Origin: Methanobacterium sp. PtaB.Bin024
Lineage (GTDB): Archaea; Methanobacteriota; Methanobacteria; Methanobacteriales; Methanobacteriaceae
Direction of reading: 5' to 3'
Length of the DNA stretch: 64,000 nucleotides
Assembly: GCA_002067065.1 (NCBI GenBank)
Contig: MVPY01000043.1
Span: 143,805 to 207,804, forward strand
Of this stretch, positions 50,914 to 59,812 are shown in pieces (position 1 is the first letter of the stretch; each line of letters opens with the position of its first letter). The notes beneath the pieces are model-generated. The model was not told the origin of the DNA and did not search any database. It saw only the letters and a list, made by a program, of their open reading frames with translations. The position numbers and the translations under genes are program-made.

Positions 50914-51097
50914 CTTATCTCCTCAATTCATAAATTATAATTATAATGTAATATTTATTCTTATAACCTTTCCTCTCAACTGGAAAATTTCCAAAATTCA
51001 AAAAAAGAAAAAAGAATAATAAAGTCACGGCAATGACTGTTTGCTTCTAGTAAAAGATAAACCTTTTAGAACATATCAAATAATCTATTAAAATCTA

Positions 51098-51796
51098 TTA
51101 AATATTTTTTTTAATTTTCATCATTTCATTCCCACCTTTACGGAACCTGTAATCAACTTCCACTATTTCCACCTCTGCTTCACTGGCCAGATCATCTGTT
51201 ATCCTACCAACGAAGTGTGATTTCTTCCCATCTCCCTGGAGATTGACCAGAGGGTAGATACGTACTTCTTCAGAAGTCACCCTTAACATTTCACCAATGG
51301 AATCTAGGTGGAACTGGTAATCCAGACGGTCATCATAGAGAAAGAGAAGATGAGAACACAAGGTAAGTGAAAACTGGTTGTTGTTAAAGGGAAGTTCTGG
51401 TAATCTTCCTTCTATGTACCTTATGCCTTTGAAAACCTTATAATCGTTAACGAATTTTTTGCAAGATTTCATTCTTTCTTCGATCATATTTTTGGAGTTT
51501 TGAAAAAACCCCCAGTCCACTTTATCATCCATTCCAGTATGGGCTTGGATTAGGGTGTAAAAATCGTCAATGGATCTTTCCTTCACTGCTTCATAACCCC
51601 TTCCATAGAGTGGATCTAAAGCAGTAACCATGTATCCTTGGTTTCCCAGCACTGGAACAAAGGAACTTGCCCCGGCGGCACAGTCCAGTGTTCTATGATT
51701 TTTAAGAAACCCTGGACTCAGTTTGAACATGGACATGTATTCATGACAGCCTCTTCCCAGGAACCATATTTTATCCTTGGAAAATGAGTACGCCAT
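51098..51796 (-). CDS. class I SAM-dependent methyltransferase-like protein
   Basis: A 232-residue protein with a partial Rossmann methyltransferase fold: LDCAAGASSFVPVLGNQGY stands for the SAM-binding motif I and VTALDPLYGRG for motif II. Later LTLCSHLLFLYDDRLDYQFH and LRVTSEEVRIYPLVN match motifs IV-V of such enzymes. The substrate is unknown. ATG 51796 with GTGAT upstream is used; a GTG nine bases earlier is also open. It overlaps the acetyltransferase gene by 26 bases, so the two are cotranscribed. Confidence 0.75.
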   Translation of the reverse strand: MAYSFSKDKIWFLGRGCHEYMSMFKLSPGFLKNHRTLDCAAGASSFVPVLGNQGYMVTALDPLYGRGYEAVKERSIDDFYTLIQAHTGMDDKVDWGFFQNSKNMIEERMKSCKKFVNDYKVFKGIRYIEGRLPELPFNNNQFSLTLCSHLLFLYDDRLDYQFHLDSIGEMLRVTSEEVRIYPLVNLQGDGKKSHFVGRITDDLASEAEVEIVEVDYRFRKGGNEMMKIKKNI

Positions 51797-52334
51797 GGTT
51801 ATCACTGATGGAAGTTATATTACGTAAATTTTTTTCCATATGAACAGTTTTTAGATGGTTTTCAGTGTCATTTACTATCTGGTAATTGTTGGAGATCCAG
51901 AAATCAAGAGAACCATGCACAGTCTTCTGGGTGTGAAGATAAACTTTATTGTAACCCTTTTCTCGACAGAAATCCTCTGCCATGTGGACTAAGGCTGAAG
52001 CCACTCCATTTCTACGCCATGGTTTTTCAACGAAAACTCTCCATAAACTGGCTGTTGTCTGAGAATTGTATAACTCTTTAAAAATAGGATAATCCCTGTC
52101 ATAAGCTCTTATTCCAATGGTGCCAATGATTTTTTCAGTATCATGGTCAATTGCCAGGAAGAAGTTGTTTCTTTCAGGATCAAGGTAATAATCTTCCATA
52201 TTTTTGATATCCTGATGATATTCAGGGATGAATCCAAAACCAAACTCATCCTGGATCATCTTAAAAAGGAATTTTTTAACATTGTATGGGGAAATATGTT
52301 CTTTTTGAAGCTTTTTTATTTTAAAATAGCTCAT
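51771..52334 (-). CDS. GNAT family N-acetyltransferase
   Basis: A 187-residue GNAT protein; the acetyl-CoA site is in LWRVFVEKPWRRNGVASALVHMAEDF (R/Q-x-x-G-x-A form), preceded by KIIGTIGIRAYD. GNAT enzymes acetylate small amines or protein N-termini; the substrate is unknown. ATG 52334 has a good GGGAG Shine-Dalgarno; an in-frame start ten residues earlier lies in that region. It overlaps the downstream methyltransferase-like gene by 26 bases, so the two may act on the same molecule. Confidence 0.85.
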   Translation of the reverse strand: MSYFKIKKLQKEHISPYNVKKFLFKMIQDEFGFGFIPEYHQDIKNMEDYYLDPERNNFFLAIDHDTEKIIGTIGIRAYDRDYPIFKELYNSQTTASLWRVFVEKPWRRNGVASALVHMAEDFCREKGYNKVYLHTQKTVHGSLDFWISNNYQIVNDTENHLKTVHMEKNLRNITSISDNHGVLIFQG

Positions 52335-52623
52335 AATGAATTCTCCCATTAAATCATTTGCCAATTTTATTACTTTTCGAAAGGTTTAAACCAGTTTAGT
52401 AATACTAACTAATTTGTTTATATTAATAAGAATACAATTAATCTATATAAAATTTCCGCATGAGTTAAATGATACAAGATCAAACAATAAAACAAAATAA
52501 TAATATGATTTTTTTTCACTGTTCAGGGAAGGGAAGAATTAATTCCAAACTTCCAATAACCTGCAAAAAAAATTTCAATCTGTTTAAGCAGTAGATACAG
52601 TTATTTATTTAAGAGGAATTAAT

Positions 52624-53427
52624 ATGAGTTGTTATATGTACTGGGATAGAATAAAATCCATTGCCGATTCTTTTAAAAGCTTTGATGAAGACGATCCAGA
52701 TGAAGTACCCTTAGAGAAGATTATACCTCTCTTAGATTCAGTGGAAGAAATAGCTCATGATAATGTGATTGATTTTGATTCAGCCAAACACATTTTAGAT
52801 GATAAAACCATGAATGAGGCCCTTAAGGTTATTAGGAAGTTCTATGTCTATTTAGGGTCCCGTTTGGAGAGAGAAAATGCTCAGGAAATATTGAACTCAC
52901 CTGATCCATGGGCCACTCTGGAATCATTCCATTTCTACCATCGTTATATAGGTCTGATAGAAAATGAGAGTAAACTGGTTAAATTTTCCCCTGAACAAAA
53001 GGTGGTGTTTGTGGGAGGAGGGCCCCTTCCTTTAACTTTAATTCTGCTTAACAAGCTTTATAATGTTCCTGGTGTTAGTATAGAGGTAATTCCTGAGGTG
53101 GCTGAACTATCTCGTCAGGTATTAAATAAACTGGGAATGGAATCCCAGATTGAAGTTAGGGTAGGTGATGAAACAACCCTGAAGGATATTGACTATTCAG
53201 TGGTGATGGTAGCTGCCCTGGCAGAACCCAAGGAGAGAGTGTTTGCAAATGTATGGGAAACAGTAGATACACGCACTCCAGTCCTTTACAGGACTTATAC
53301 GGGTATGAGGGCTATTTTATACTCTCCAGTTACTGAAAAGGCCACCCGTGGCTTCCACAAAGAGGTTATGATCCTCCCCACAGGTAAGGTTAACAACACC
53401 TCAGTCTTAATCCGAAAAGTTGTTTAA
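52624..53427 (+). CDS. nicotianamine synthase-like protein
   Basis: A 267-residue archaeal nicotianamine synthase homologue (family of the Methanothermobacter enzyme that makes a nicotianamine-like chelator from SAM and glutamate). It has a helical N-terminal domain and a Rossmann C-terminal domain with KVVFVGGGPLPLTLILL and VSIEVIPEVAELSRQVL, and the FHFYHRYIGLIENES segment lining the active site. The product would bind Ni, Fe or other divalent metals, which suits the metal-transport genes around it. It starts with ATG after GAGGAATTA. The radical SAM gene behind it is close and on the same strand. Confidence 0.88.
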   Translation: MSCYMYWDRIKSIADSFKSFDEDDPDEVPLEKIIPLLDSVEEIAHDNVIDFDSAKHILDDKTMNEALKVIRKFYVYLGSRLERENAQEILNSPDPWATLESFHFYHRYIGLIENESKLVKFSPEQKVVFVGGGPLPLTLILLNKLYNVPGVSIEVIPEVAELSRQVLNKLGMESQIEVRVGDETTLKDIDYSVVMVAALAEPKERVFANVWETVDTRTPVLYRTYTGMRAILYSPVTEKATRGFHKEVMILPTGKVNNTSVLIRKVV

Positions 53428-53463
53428 GTTAAGTTGTCTGGATTATACATCAAAATCATAATC

Positions 53464-54465
53464 ATGGATAATCATGGATATTTAAATGACCTAGAAAATT
53501 GTCAGCTTTGCCCCTGGGAATGTGGTGTAAACCGTCTTGCGGGTGAAAGAGGAGTATGTCGTGTTGGCTTACCTGAAGTTGCTTACACCGGCCTTACACA
53601 GGTTTTAAAGACCTTTTCAGTCACCTTACTTGGTTGTTCTTTTCGATGCATATATTGTAATGCCTATCGTCTATCCCAGTACCCTGATTCTGGGTGGATG
53701 TATAGGGGTTATGTCCAACCAGATACCCTGGTTCATGAAGCTTTAAATTCATTTAAAACTAGTTTTGCCCAAAAAATAGGTGTAAAAAAGCTCAGTTTCA
53801 CTGGCGGAGAACCATCGATTCATACACCCTACATGGAGGAAGTGACTGCCCTGATAAAAGAGCAGATCCCTGAACTGGAGGTGGGCCTGGCCACCAATGG
53901 ATTCTGCACTCCTCCGACCATGGAAAGATTGGTAGAAATATCTTCGTATATAAATTTTGAAATCAAAGCATTTGATCCAGAACTACATTATGCAGTGACA
54001 GGTGCTCCAGTTAATCCCATACTGGAAAATGCCAAGTTCATTGCCAGTGAAAACCCTGAAAAAATCAGAGTATTTCGTACGGTGATTATACCAGGCATCA
54101 ATGATTTAGAGGTTCCTAAAATAGCTAGTTTTCTCCAGGATATTGATCCTGATTTACCATACCGTTTAGTGGGATTTAGACCCCATTTTTTACTTTACTA
54201 CCATCCCGGCCCATCTAAAAATTTTATGCAGAAGTTGGTGGAAGAATGTCACAATTTGGGTCTTAAAAATGTGGATTACTCTGGTTACAGTCCCGGTGGA
54301 ACCTTAATTAACGGGTCTTCCTTTGGTAATAGGTTAAAAAATACTTACCATTTTCTTAATCAGGTTGGATGCTACCGCCACCCCCGAAACTGTGGTTCTT
54401 GTCCAGAAAACCAGTACTGTCCGGCTATTGTAATGGAACCCTGGACCAATTTACCTGTAAAATAA
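53464..54465 (+). CDS. radical SAM protein, PflA-like, with extra Cys clusters
   Basis: A 333-residue radical SAM protein. The N-terminus has CQLCPWECGVNRLAGERGVC, like the PflA-related COG1313/COG1180 group; the SAM cluster is CSFRCIYC (CX3CX2C). The C-terminal end has four more Cys (GCYRHPRNCGSCPENQYC), probably an auxiliary [4Fe-4S] cluster. The partner substrate is unknown; it is 36 bases behind the nicotianamine synthase gene. ATG 53464 is preferred to TTG 53434, though neither has a good Shine-Dalgarno. Confidence 0.85.
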   Translation: MDNHGYLNDLENCQLCPWECGVNRLAGERGVCRVGLPEVAYTGLTQVLKTFSVTLLGCSFRCIYCNAYRLSQYPDSGWMYRGYVQPDTLVHEALNSFKTSFAQKIGVKKLSFTGGEPSIHTPYMEEVTALIKEQIPELEVGLATNGFCTPPTMERLVEISSYINFEIKAFDPELHYAVTGAPVNPILENAKFIASENPEKIRVFRTVIIPGINDLEVPKIASFLQDIDPDLPYRLVGFRPHFLLYYHPGPSKNFMQKLVEECHNLGLKNVDYSGYSPGGTLINGSSFGNRLKNTYHFLNQVGCYRHPRNCGSCPENQYCPAIVMEPWTNLPVK

Positions 54466-54675
54466 ATTGCAGATTTGTATGTACCTATTTCTTTGAATTC
54501 TTAATCACTCTTTTTTTAAGACCTTTGGCTATTCTTTTCTTTAAAACACTTGATTATTTTTTTTATCATTTTTCTATCAATGAAATGTTATTTTGGTTTT
54601 CCATGATCATTTTCATTGTTTCAGATTGGAATAGAGATTAGTTTTATGTATCAAATATATAACAAAAATGAACGG

Positions 54676-54697
54676 TTCGAAATCGAAATGTTTATAT
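54676..54697. promoter_or_regulatory. palindrome adjoining the TATA box of the CooC-like gene
   Basis: TTCGA-AA-TCGAA (54676-54687) lies directly upstream of TGTTTATATG (TATA-like), a position where a bound repressor or TFB-helper would act. The other parts of the 318-base spacer (54466-54783) are T-rich and hold no recognisable gene. Confidence 0.4.
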
Positions 54698-54783
54698 GTG
54701 TTTTATGATTAATGATGACCTGGATATGAAAATTGTGAAAAATCATATCTGAAATAAAAGTGTGACCTGGAGGTAAAATAATT

Positions 54784-55554
54784 ATGAAATTGATGATATG
54801 TGGAAAAGGAGGAAGTGGAAAAAGCACCATTGCAGCTTTACTTGCAAAAACATCTGTTGAAACCGGAAATTCTGTACTTGTAGTTGATACAGATGAATCC
54901 AACTTTGGCCTGCACCGGCAATTAGGATTGGAACTTCCCCCAGATTTTATAAATTATTTCGGAGGAAAAAATGTTGTCTTAGAAAAAATCATGGCAGCAG
55001 CACCAGACTATGAATCCGTATCATTTTTTGATAAAGACTGGCAGATTGCAGACATCCCCTCAGAATATTACTCTGAGAAAAATGGAATCAAACTCATTGC
55101 CATTGGAAAAATACATGATGTCGGTGAAGGATGCGCCTGTACCATGGGTGTCCTGGCCAAGGAATTTATCGGTAAGTTAAAGTTAAACTCTGATGAATTG
55201 GTTCTGGTTGATACCGAAGCTGGTATTGAACATTTTGGAAGAGCTGTTGAACAAGATGTTGATGCCATCCTCATGGTGATAGATCCCTCCTATGAATCCA
55301 TGAAACTCGCAGAAAAAGTATTAGAATTAAGCAGTACCCTTGAAAAACCAGTATATTATATCTTAAATAAAGTTGATGAGAATAACGAACAATTCATGCG
55401 AGAGTCCATCAGTAATCAGGAAATGATCATTGCAACTATCCCTACCAAGGCATCTCTTTCAGTGACTGGGCTGAAAGGGGATGAAATAACAGCAGACGGT
55501 TGCGAAATAGAAAGTATGAACGGTTTACTAATGGAAATTTCAGACAATAGTTAA
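54784..55554 (+). CDS. CooC-like nickel-insertion ATPase
   Basis: A 256-residue MinD/SIMIBI ATPase. The deviant Walker A GKGGSGKST, switch motif VLVDTEAGIEHFGRA and the Cys117-Ala118-Cys119 pair in EGCACTMG match CooC, the dimeric Ni/Zn-binding ATPase that matures carbon monoxide dehydrogenase. No CODH gene is in the window; CooC-like proteins also occur with other nickel enzymes. It starts with ATG after GGAGGTAA. A methyltransferase gene follows. Nickel handling fits NikR and CbiM nearby. Confidence 0.88.
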   Translation: MKLMICGKGGSGKSTIAALLAKTSVETGNSVLVVDTDESNFGLHRQLGLELPPDFINYFGGKNVVLEKIMAAAPDYESVSFFDKDWQIADIPSEYYSEKNGIKLIAIGKIHDVGEGCACTMGVLAKEFIGKLKLNSDELVLVDTEAGIEHFGRAVEQDVDAILMVIDPSYESMKLAEKVLELSSTLEKPVYYILNKVDENNEQFMRESISNQEMIIATIPTKASLSVTGLKGDEITADGCEIESMNGLLMEISDNS

Positions 55555-55632
55555 GTTTCATACAAAATAATTCTTTATTTTTTTTATAAATTGAAGTATA
55601 ATTTGCTAAATACCATAGAGAAGAGGTGGATT

Positions 55633-56250
55633 ATGAGTAAAAGAGAGGAGTTATGTGAAAACGAATTTCACCAAGCTATGGGTAAGAATGCACATGAAAG
55701 TCGCGGACCTAGTAGTTTCTGGATGCAGAATCCAGACCTGATTTTTGCTGAGCTAAAACTTCAAAAAGGAGATCATTTTCTGGATATAGGTTGTGGTACC
55801 GGGGATTACTCACTGTACGCTGCTAAAATCGTTGGAAATTCGGGACAGGTGTATGCCCTAGATGTACAGGATGAATTAGCCACTAATTTAAAAGAAAAAG
55901 CCCATAATGAAGGTTTGAATAATATAAAAGCCATGGTCTCTGATATTACCCATCTTTTACCTGTTGAAGATGGAAGTGTTAATATCTGTTTTATCTCCAC
56001 AGTGCTCCATTCAGTTGATCTTGAAAAACATGGTGCACTGTTATTTAGTGAAGTCCGACGTGTGTTAAAACCAGATGGGAGGCTGGTGATTATCGAGTGC
56101 AAAAAGGACGATCTTTCCCATGGTCCACCACTAGATATGCGCATATCACCAGAGGAACTTGAAAATTCCGTAGAAAAACACGGTTTTTGGAAGATGAGTC
56201 AAACTGACCTGGGATTCAATTACATGATCCAGTTTGGTGTTAAAAATTAG
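55633..56250 (+). CDS. class I SAM-dependent methyltransferase
   Basis: A 205-residue UbiE-type methyltransferase: motif I HFLDIGCGTGDYSLYAAKI, motif II VYALDVQDELA, post-I segment VSDITHLLPVEDGSVNICFI, and VRRVLKPDGRLVIIECKK. The N-terminus NEFHQAMGKNAHESRGPSSFWM is seen in members linked to metal or arsenic handling, but the substrate cannot be assigned. ATG 55633 has GAGGTGG upstream. It lies between the CooC-like ATPase and a DtxR-type regulator, all on one strand. Confidence 0.85.
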   Translation: MSKREELCENEFHQAMGKNAHESRGPSSFWMQNPDLIFAELKLQKGDHFLDIGCGTGDYSLYAAKIVGNSGQVYALDVQDELATNLKEKAHNEGLNNIKAMVSDITHLLPVEDGSVNICFISTVLHSVDLEKHGALLFSEVRRVLKPDGRLVIIECKKDDLSHGPPLDMRISPEELENSVEKHGFWKMSQTDLGFNYMIQFGVKN

Positions 56251-56345
56251 AAAGAACTAAAATTAATTTAACCTGATTAACTGGAGAAACAATATCTCTA
56301 TTAAAATTGAATAATTTAGAAGAGTAATTAAGAGGAAGTGCTGAT

Positions 56346-56825
56346 ATGGGGGATTTTCATAAGCTTAGTAAAAATATGGAAGATTACCTTGAAGTCATGT
56401 ACCATCTGGAGACAGATAGAGGAGTTATCAAGGTGACTGATATTGCTGAAGAACTTAATGTTAAACCTCCCAGTGTTGTTGAGGCTATAAACAGGATTTC
56501 AAAAATGAACCTGGCCTCTCATGAAAAATATGGGGAAATAAAGCTGACTGAAAAGGGAATAAAGATTGCAGAGGATATTATATACAAACATGTCACATTA
56601 AAAAACTTTTTAAACGTATTGGATGTGGATAATGAGACTGCTGAGAAGGAAGCATGTGCAATGGAACATGTTCTAAGTAATTCGACAGTAAATAAACTTG
56701 AAAAGTTCACAAAGTTCGTTGGAATGCATAGAGATGATGGTCATTTTACAAAATCCTTCAATTATTACCAAAAGCATAATAAACTACCTGATAAAATAAA
56801 ATGTAAACATTCCTACTCAAATTAA
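56346..56825 (+). CDS. DtxR/MntR family metalloregulator
   Basis: A 159-residue protein: winged-helix N-terminal half (SKNMEDYLEVMYHLE, VTDIAEELNVKPPSVVEAINR) and the DtxR dimerisation domain with AEKEACAMEHVLSNSTVNKL, which contains the Cys-x-x-Glu-His metal site. The SH3-like third domain is absent, as in MntR. The metal is likely Fe or Mn; near Ni/Co genes another metal cannot be ruled out. A plain ATG follows GAGGAAG. Confidence 0.88.
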   Translation: MGDFHKLSKNMEDYLEVMYHLETDRGVIKVTDIAEELNVKPPSVVEAINRISKMNLASHEKYGEIKLTEKGIKIAEDIIYKHVTLKNFLNVLDVDNETAEKEACAMEHVLSNSTVNKLEKFTKFVGMHRDDGHFTKSFNYYQKHNKLPDKIKCKHSYSN

Positions 56826-56955
56826 ATCTGGATAAAACAGGAAGGAAATAACTAGATTTTGTTTGTTTAAAGCATGAGTTAGTATACGAGCTGATAGTTT
56901 AAACAGCATATATAGCAATATATTATATCATAGGTAAATTTATATAAACAATAAT

Positions 56956-57435
56956 ATGACTGGATTATGGAAATTCGTATCAATTGAGGGAAAAGAAGTC
57001 CGTTTATTAACACTGTTTGTTCTTCACTCCCTGAATGAAAAGCCCAGATCAGGTTATGATCTGTTAAAATTAATATCTGAAAGAACCGGTGGGGGCTGGA
57101 CTCCCAGTAAAGGGACGTTATATCCTCTTTTGAAGCAGTTAGAAGAAGAAGGGTTAATAGAGGTTTCAGCCTTTGGGAAACGTTCTAAAATCATTTATGA
57201 TATCACACCCCAGGGGAAGAACTTACTGTTTACCCTCAGAAAGGTGAATAAAGAATCTGAAGAGAAATTTTCCAAGTTCAGAGAACTGTTCCTGGAGATG
57301 TTTGGTGAAGAGAAAACAGTGCTTAAGGATCTGACTTTCAAGATACAGGAAACAGTGGAAAAAATTCCTCCAGAAAAAGAGGAAGAAACTGTCAGGATTT
57401 TAGAAAAATGCATTTCAAGCTTAAAGACTCTTTAA
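56956..57435 (+). CDS. PadR family transcriptional regulator
   Basis: A 159-residue winged-helix protein of the PadR family (LFVLHSLNEKPRSGYDLLKLI, GTLYPLLKQLEEEGLIEV, KIIYDITPQGKNLLF) with a C-terminal helix for dimerisation. PadR repressors usually control efflux or detoxification genes. No transporter is cotranscribed; the nearest is the MFS exporter at 59.8 kb. Upstream is AT-rich with TATATA repeats. The end overlaps the convergent radical SAM gene by 15 bases. No Shine-Dalgarno is evident, so a leaderless message is possible. Confidence 0.87.
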   Translation: MTGLWKFVSIEGKEVRLLTLFVLHSLNEKPRSGYDLLKLISERTGGGWTPSKGTLYPLLKQLEEEGLIEVSAFGKRSKIIYDITPQGKNLLFTLRKVNKESEEKFSKFRELFLEMFGEEKTVLKDLTFKIQETVEKIPPEKEEETVRILEKCISSLKTL

Positions 57436-58194
57436 TGATCTCCTTTTCATAGTTCCATCTGGAAAAACAGTTATCCAACTTTTCTTTTTTGGTGTTGTTT
57501 TTTCTCTTCTACAACTTCTACTGATTATAACATTTTCTAAATGCTTTTTAGCAGCGGAATATGCGTTCTCCATTTCCAGGTCATTTGGATCTCTGGATAA
57601 GCCTTTCGAAGGTTTAAAATCATTTATTCTGTATTCTATTTCTGGATCGATATCTGAAACAAATCTGGCAATATTTTCTATTTCAACCTCATCTATGATC
57701 CCAGGTATGTAAACTGTTTTAACGATCAAATTGATTTTTTTATGAATTGTTCTTACATTCTCAAGTATGGTCTGATTTGAAAAACCAGTATACCATTCAT
57801 GCAATTCTTCATCATAGGCCTTTAAATCAAGCATGACTTCATTTAATCCAGTTTTAATTAGCTCGTCAACGAATTCTTCGTCCAAAAAATAGCCATTGGT
57901 TTCTAGGATTAGATCGGCACTGAAATTTAGTTTAGAAAGTAGACAAGTCAGATAATTCCTGTTCAGGGTTGATTCGCCACCGGTTATTATGATTTCTCCT
58001 GGCAGTTTTTGATAGTATTCCAGAGAAGCTTTTTTTACCAGGCTTACCAATTCATTAACACCCATTTTCTTGCCTACGATGTCTTTTACAGGACTAAAAC
58101 AACCTTTACATTTAAAATTACATCCAGAAAGGGTTATCCAAACTCGAGGTTTAATTTCAGATAGAGTGATGAATGGCACATGGCGATAATCCAT
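57421..58194 (-). CDS. radical SAM protein, glycyl-radical-activase-like
   Basis: A 257-residue radical SAM protein with CNFKCKGC (CX3CX2C, residues about 25-32), GGESTLNRNYL after the first strand and ETNGYFLD, as in activases related to NrdG/PflA. No glycyl-radical enzyme is nearby. The C-terminal 30 residues are basic. Convergent overlap with padR. ATG start; a promoter could lie in the 100 bases before nikR's end. Confidence 0.82.
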   Translation of the reverse strand: MDYRHVPFITLSEIKPRVWITLSGCNFKCKGCFSPVKDIVGKKMGVNELVSLVKKASLEYYQKLPGEIIITGGESTLNRNYLTCLLSKLNFSADLILETNGYFLDEEFVDELIKTGLNEVMLDLKAYDEELHEWYTGFSNQTILENVRTIHKKINLIVKTVYIPGIIDEVEIENIARFVSDIDPEIEYRINDFKPSKGLSRDPNDLEMENAYSAAKKHLENVIISRSCRREKTTPKKKSWITVFPDGTMKRRSLKSL

Positions 58195-58296
58195 TAAAAA
58201 GCCCCAATAATCCTATCTCTCTTTTTAAATTAGTAAATTACTGATAATTACCTTTAATTATAGGTTAAACTGGTTATTTCCTTTAAAAGTAACATG

Positions 58297-58704
58297 TTAA
58301 ACTGATGATTTGGTGGTGACCAGCTCTCCATGTTTCACACCTCTAATGGCTCTTATATGGTCTGCTAACTTCCTGATACTTTTTGCTTTTCCCTTGACCA
58401 TCAGAACTTCCAGGCAGTTGTGTTTTTCCACGTGAACATGGCTGGTGGCAATGATCTCGCTTAGATGGAAGTGCTGAAAATGCTGGAGCTCGTTAGTCAC
58501 ATCCCCCACATCATGATCATATATTATAGTCAACGTTCCAATAACATCTTCATCTTCACTTTCAATGTGTGCTTCAATGATTGATTTTCGGACCAAATCG
58601 CGAATAGCTTCTGATCGGTTGGTGTAACCCTTTGATTTAATTAGATCATCGAATTTTTCCAGGAGTTCTGGCTCAAAGGATACTCCCACTCTTTCCACCG
58701 TCAT
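58297..58704 (-). CDS. nikR: nickel-responsive regulator NikR
   Basis: A 135-residue ribbon-helix-helix/ACT-type repressor. Ni ligands of NikR (His76, His87, His89, Cys95 in E. coli numbering) match His78, His89, His91 and Cys97 here with identical spacing. The DNA-binding part is VERVGVSFEPELLEKFDDLI. It should repress Ni uptake genes when nickel is abundant. ATG with GAGGTT upstream. It is divergent from a radical SAM gene, and inverted GTGCTACC repeats are found in the spacer. Confidence 0.95.
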   Translation of the reverse strand: MTVERVGVSFEPELLEKFDDLIKSKGYTNRSEAIRDLVRKSIIEAHIESEDEDVIGTLTIIYDHDVGDVTNELQHFQHFHLSEIIATSHVHVEKHNCLEVLMVKGKAKSIRKLADHIRAIRGVKHGELVTTKSSV

Positions 58705-58816
58705 ATTGAACCTCAGTTTTTATTTTAAATCAATCTTAATCGTTATATTATATTCTAACTTTGTTTTAATCTTTATATTCATATTTAAACTTCTTTTTAA
58801 TCTGCATATTCACATA

Positions 58817-58902
58817 GTGCTACCATCATTAAAAAGTTTGCTATCGGAAAATTTTTATATCATAACATGTAAAGGTAGCACGATCCTGGAATAGGTGCTA
58901 CC
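58817..58902. promoter_or_regulatory. GTGCTACC inverted repeats, putative NikR operator
   Basis: GGTAGCAC-N13-GTGCTACC (58874-58902) is a perfect 8-bp inverted repeat around the expected transcription start that follows the TATA-like TTTTTATAT (58852-58860). A third copy, GTGCTACC, lies at 58817-58824. The total length of 29 bases is close to the 28 of the E. coli NikR site, though the bases differ. Confidence 0.6.
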
Positions 58903-58960
58903 AAACTTTAAAACTATTTTCCAGGATCACATTCTCATAATTCAATTGAGCGGTGTTCTA

Positions 58961-59674
58961 ATGGCAATTTACAAGATCAGTTATTCAAAGGAGTTTAAAA
59001 GAGCGAATATCCACAATTATGGCTGTAATTTTAATTGCACCTGGTGTTCCTATAAGTTAGGGAACCAACCAAAACCAGACAGGTTTCTGGATCTAGGAGA
59101 GATCAAAGAGGTTCTAAGCAGTCTGGATATTGAAAGGGTGCACTTTGTCGGGGGAGAGCTAAGTACCTATCCTCTTCTACGGGAAGTGGCTGATTTTGCT
59201 AAAAATGAGTTAGGTGTTTACACTAAGATAGGACATTCTAATGGTTATGGTCTACCTCCAAAATCCATTGATGCTATTTCTGTGAGTATTAAGAGTTTAT
59301 CTGAAGATTTTTATATTAAATACACTGGCAAGTCCAATAAACCAGTGCTGGAGAATTTCCAGAAAGCATACAAAATGGGTATCAAGGTTGATGCCAGTAG
59401 TGTTTACATTCCAAAATTGGTGGATCATGATGAGATTGAAGAGATCGCCGAATTTGTAGCTAATATTGATCCTGAAATCTCGTACCATATAACTGGTTAC
59501 ATCCCTGTGCCAGGGGCGCCCTGGCGGGCCCCAACCTGGGATGAAATAGCAAAGGCCCAAGAGATTGCCGAAGATTACCTACATCATGTGGAAGTATCTT
59601 GGTTCCCATCATTTGATGATTATCTTAAGATGATCAGTGAAAATCCCCAGTATCAAAAGGTTATTGTGGCTTAA
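58961..59674 (+). CDS. radical SAM protein divergent from nikR
   Basis: A 237-residue radical SAM protein, compact, with YGCNFNCTWCSYKLG (CX3CX2C) and VHFVGGELSTYPLL as the SAM-binding GGE motif. The later part includes ISYHITGYIPVPGAPWRAPT. It resembles the C-terminal half of the radical SAM protein at 57.4 kb. Function is unknown; control by NikR is suggested by an inverted repeat in the leader. ATG 58961 after GGTGTT is used; an open frame continues upstream into the operator but shows no conservation. Confidence 0.8.
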   Translation: MAIYKISYSKEFKRANIHNYGCNFNCTWCSYKLGNQPKPDRFLDLGEIKEVLSSLDIERVHFVGGELSTYPLLREVADFAKNELGVYTKIGHSNGYGLPPKSIDAISVSIKSLSEDFYIKYTGKSNKPVLENFQKAYKMGIKVDASSVYIPKLVDHDEIEEIAEFVANIDPEISYHITGYIPVPGAPWRAPTWDEIAKAQEIAEDYLHHVEVSWFPSFDDYLKMISENPQYQKVIVA

Positions 59675-59812
59675 ATACAGTATTTTCATGGTAGAGAAGG
59701 ATAATAGAATAAAAAGTAGGATATTTTTAGGGGAGGATGTTTTTAGAATATTCAAAAAAATAATAAAATAAAGGGGGAATAAAAAAATCCCCAAATCTTT
59801 TTTTTAAGGTAC

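Noticed and set aside
50948..50958. GTAATATTTAT shared with the upstream region of the surface protein gene (62712-62722)
   Set aside because: Too short and AT-rich to be above chance in this genome.
54671..54690. T-loop-like GGTTCGAAATC suggesting a tRNA
   Set aside because: No acceptor stem, D arm or anticodon arm around it; better read as a promoter palindrome.
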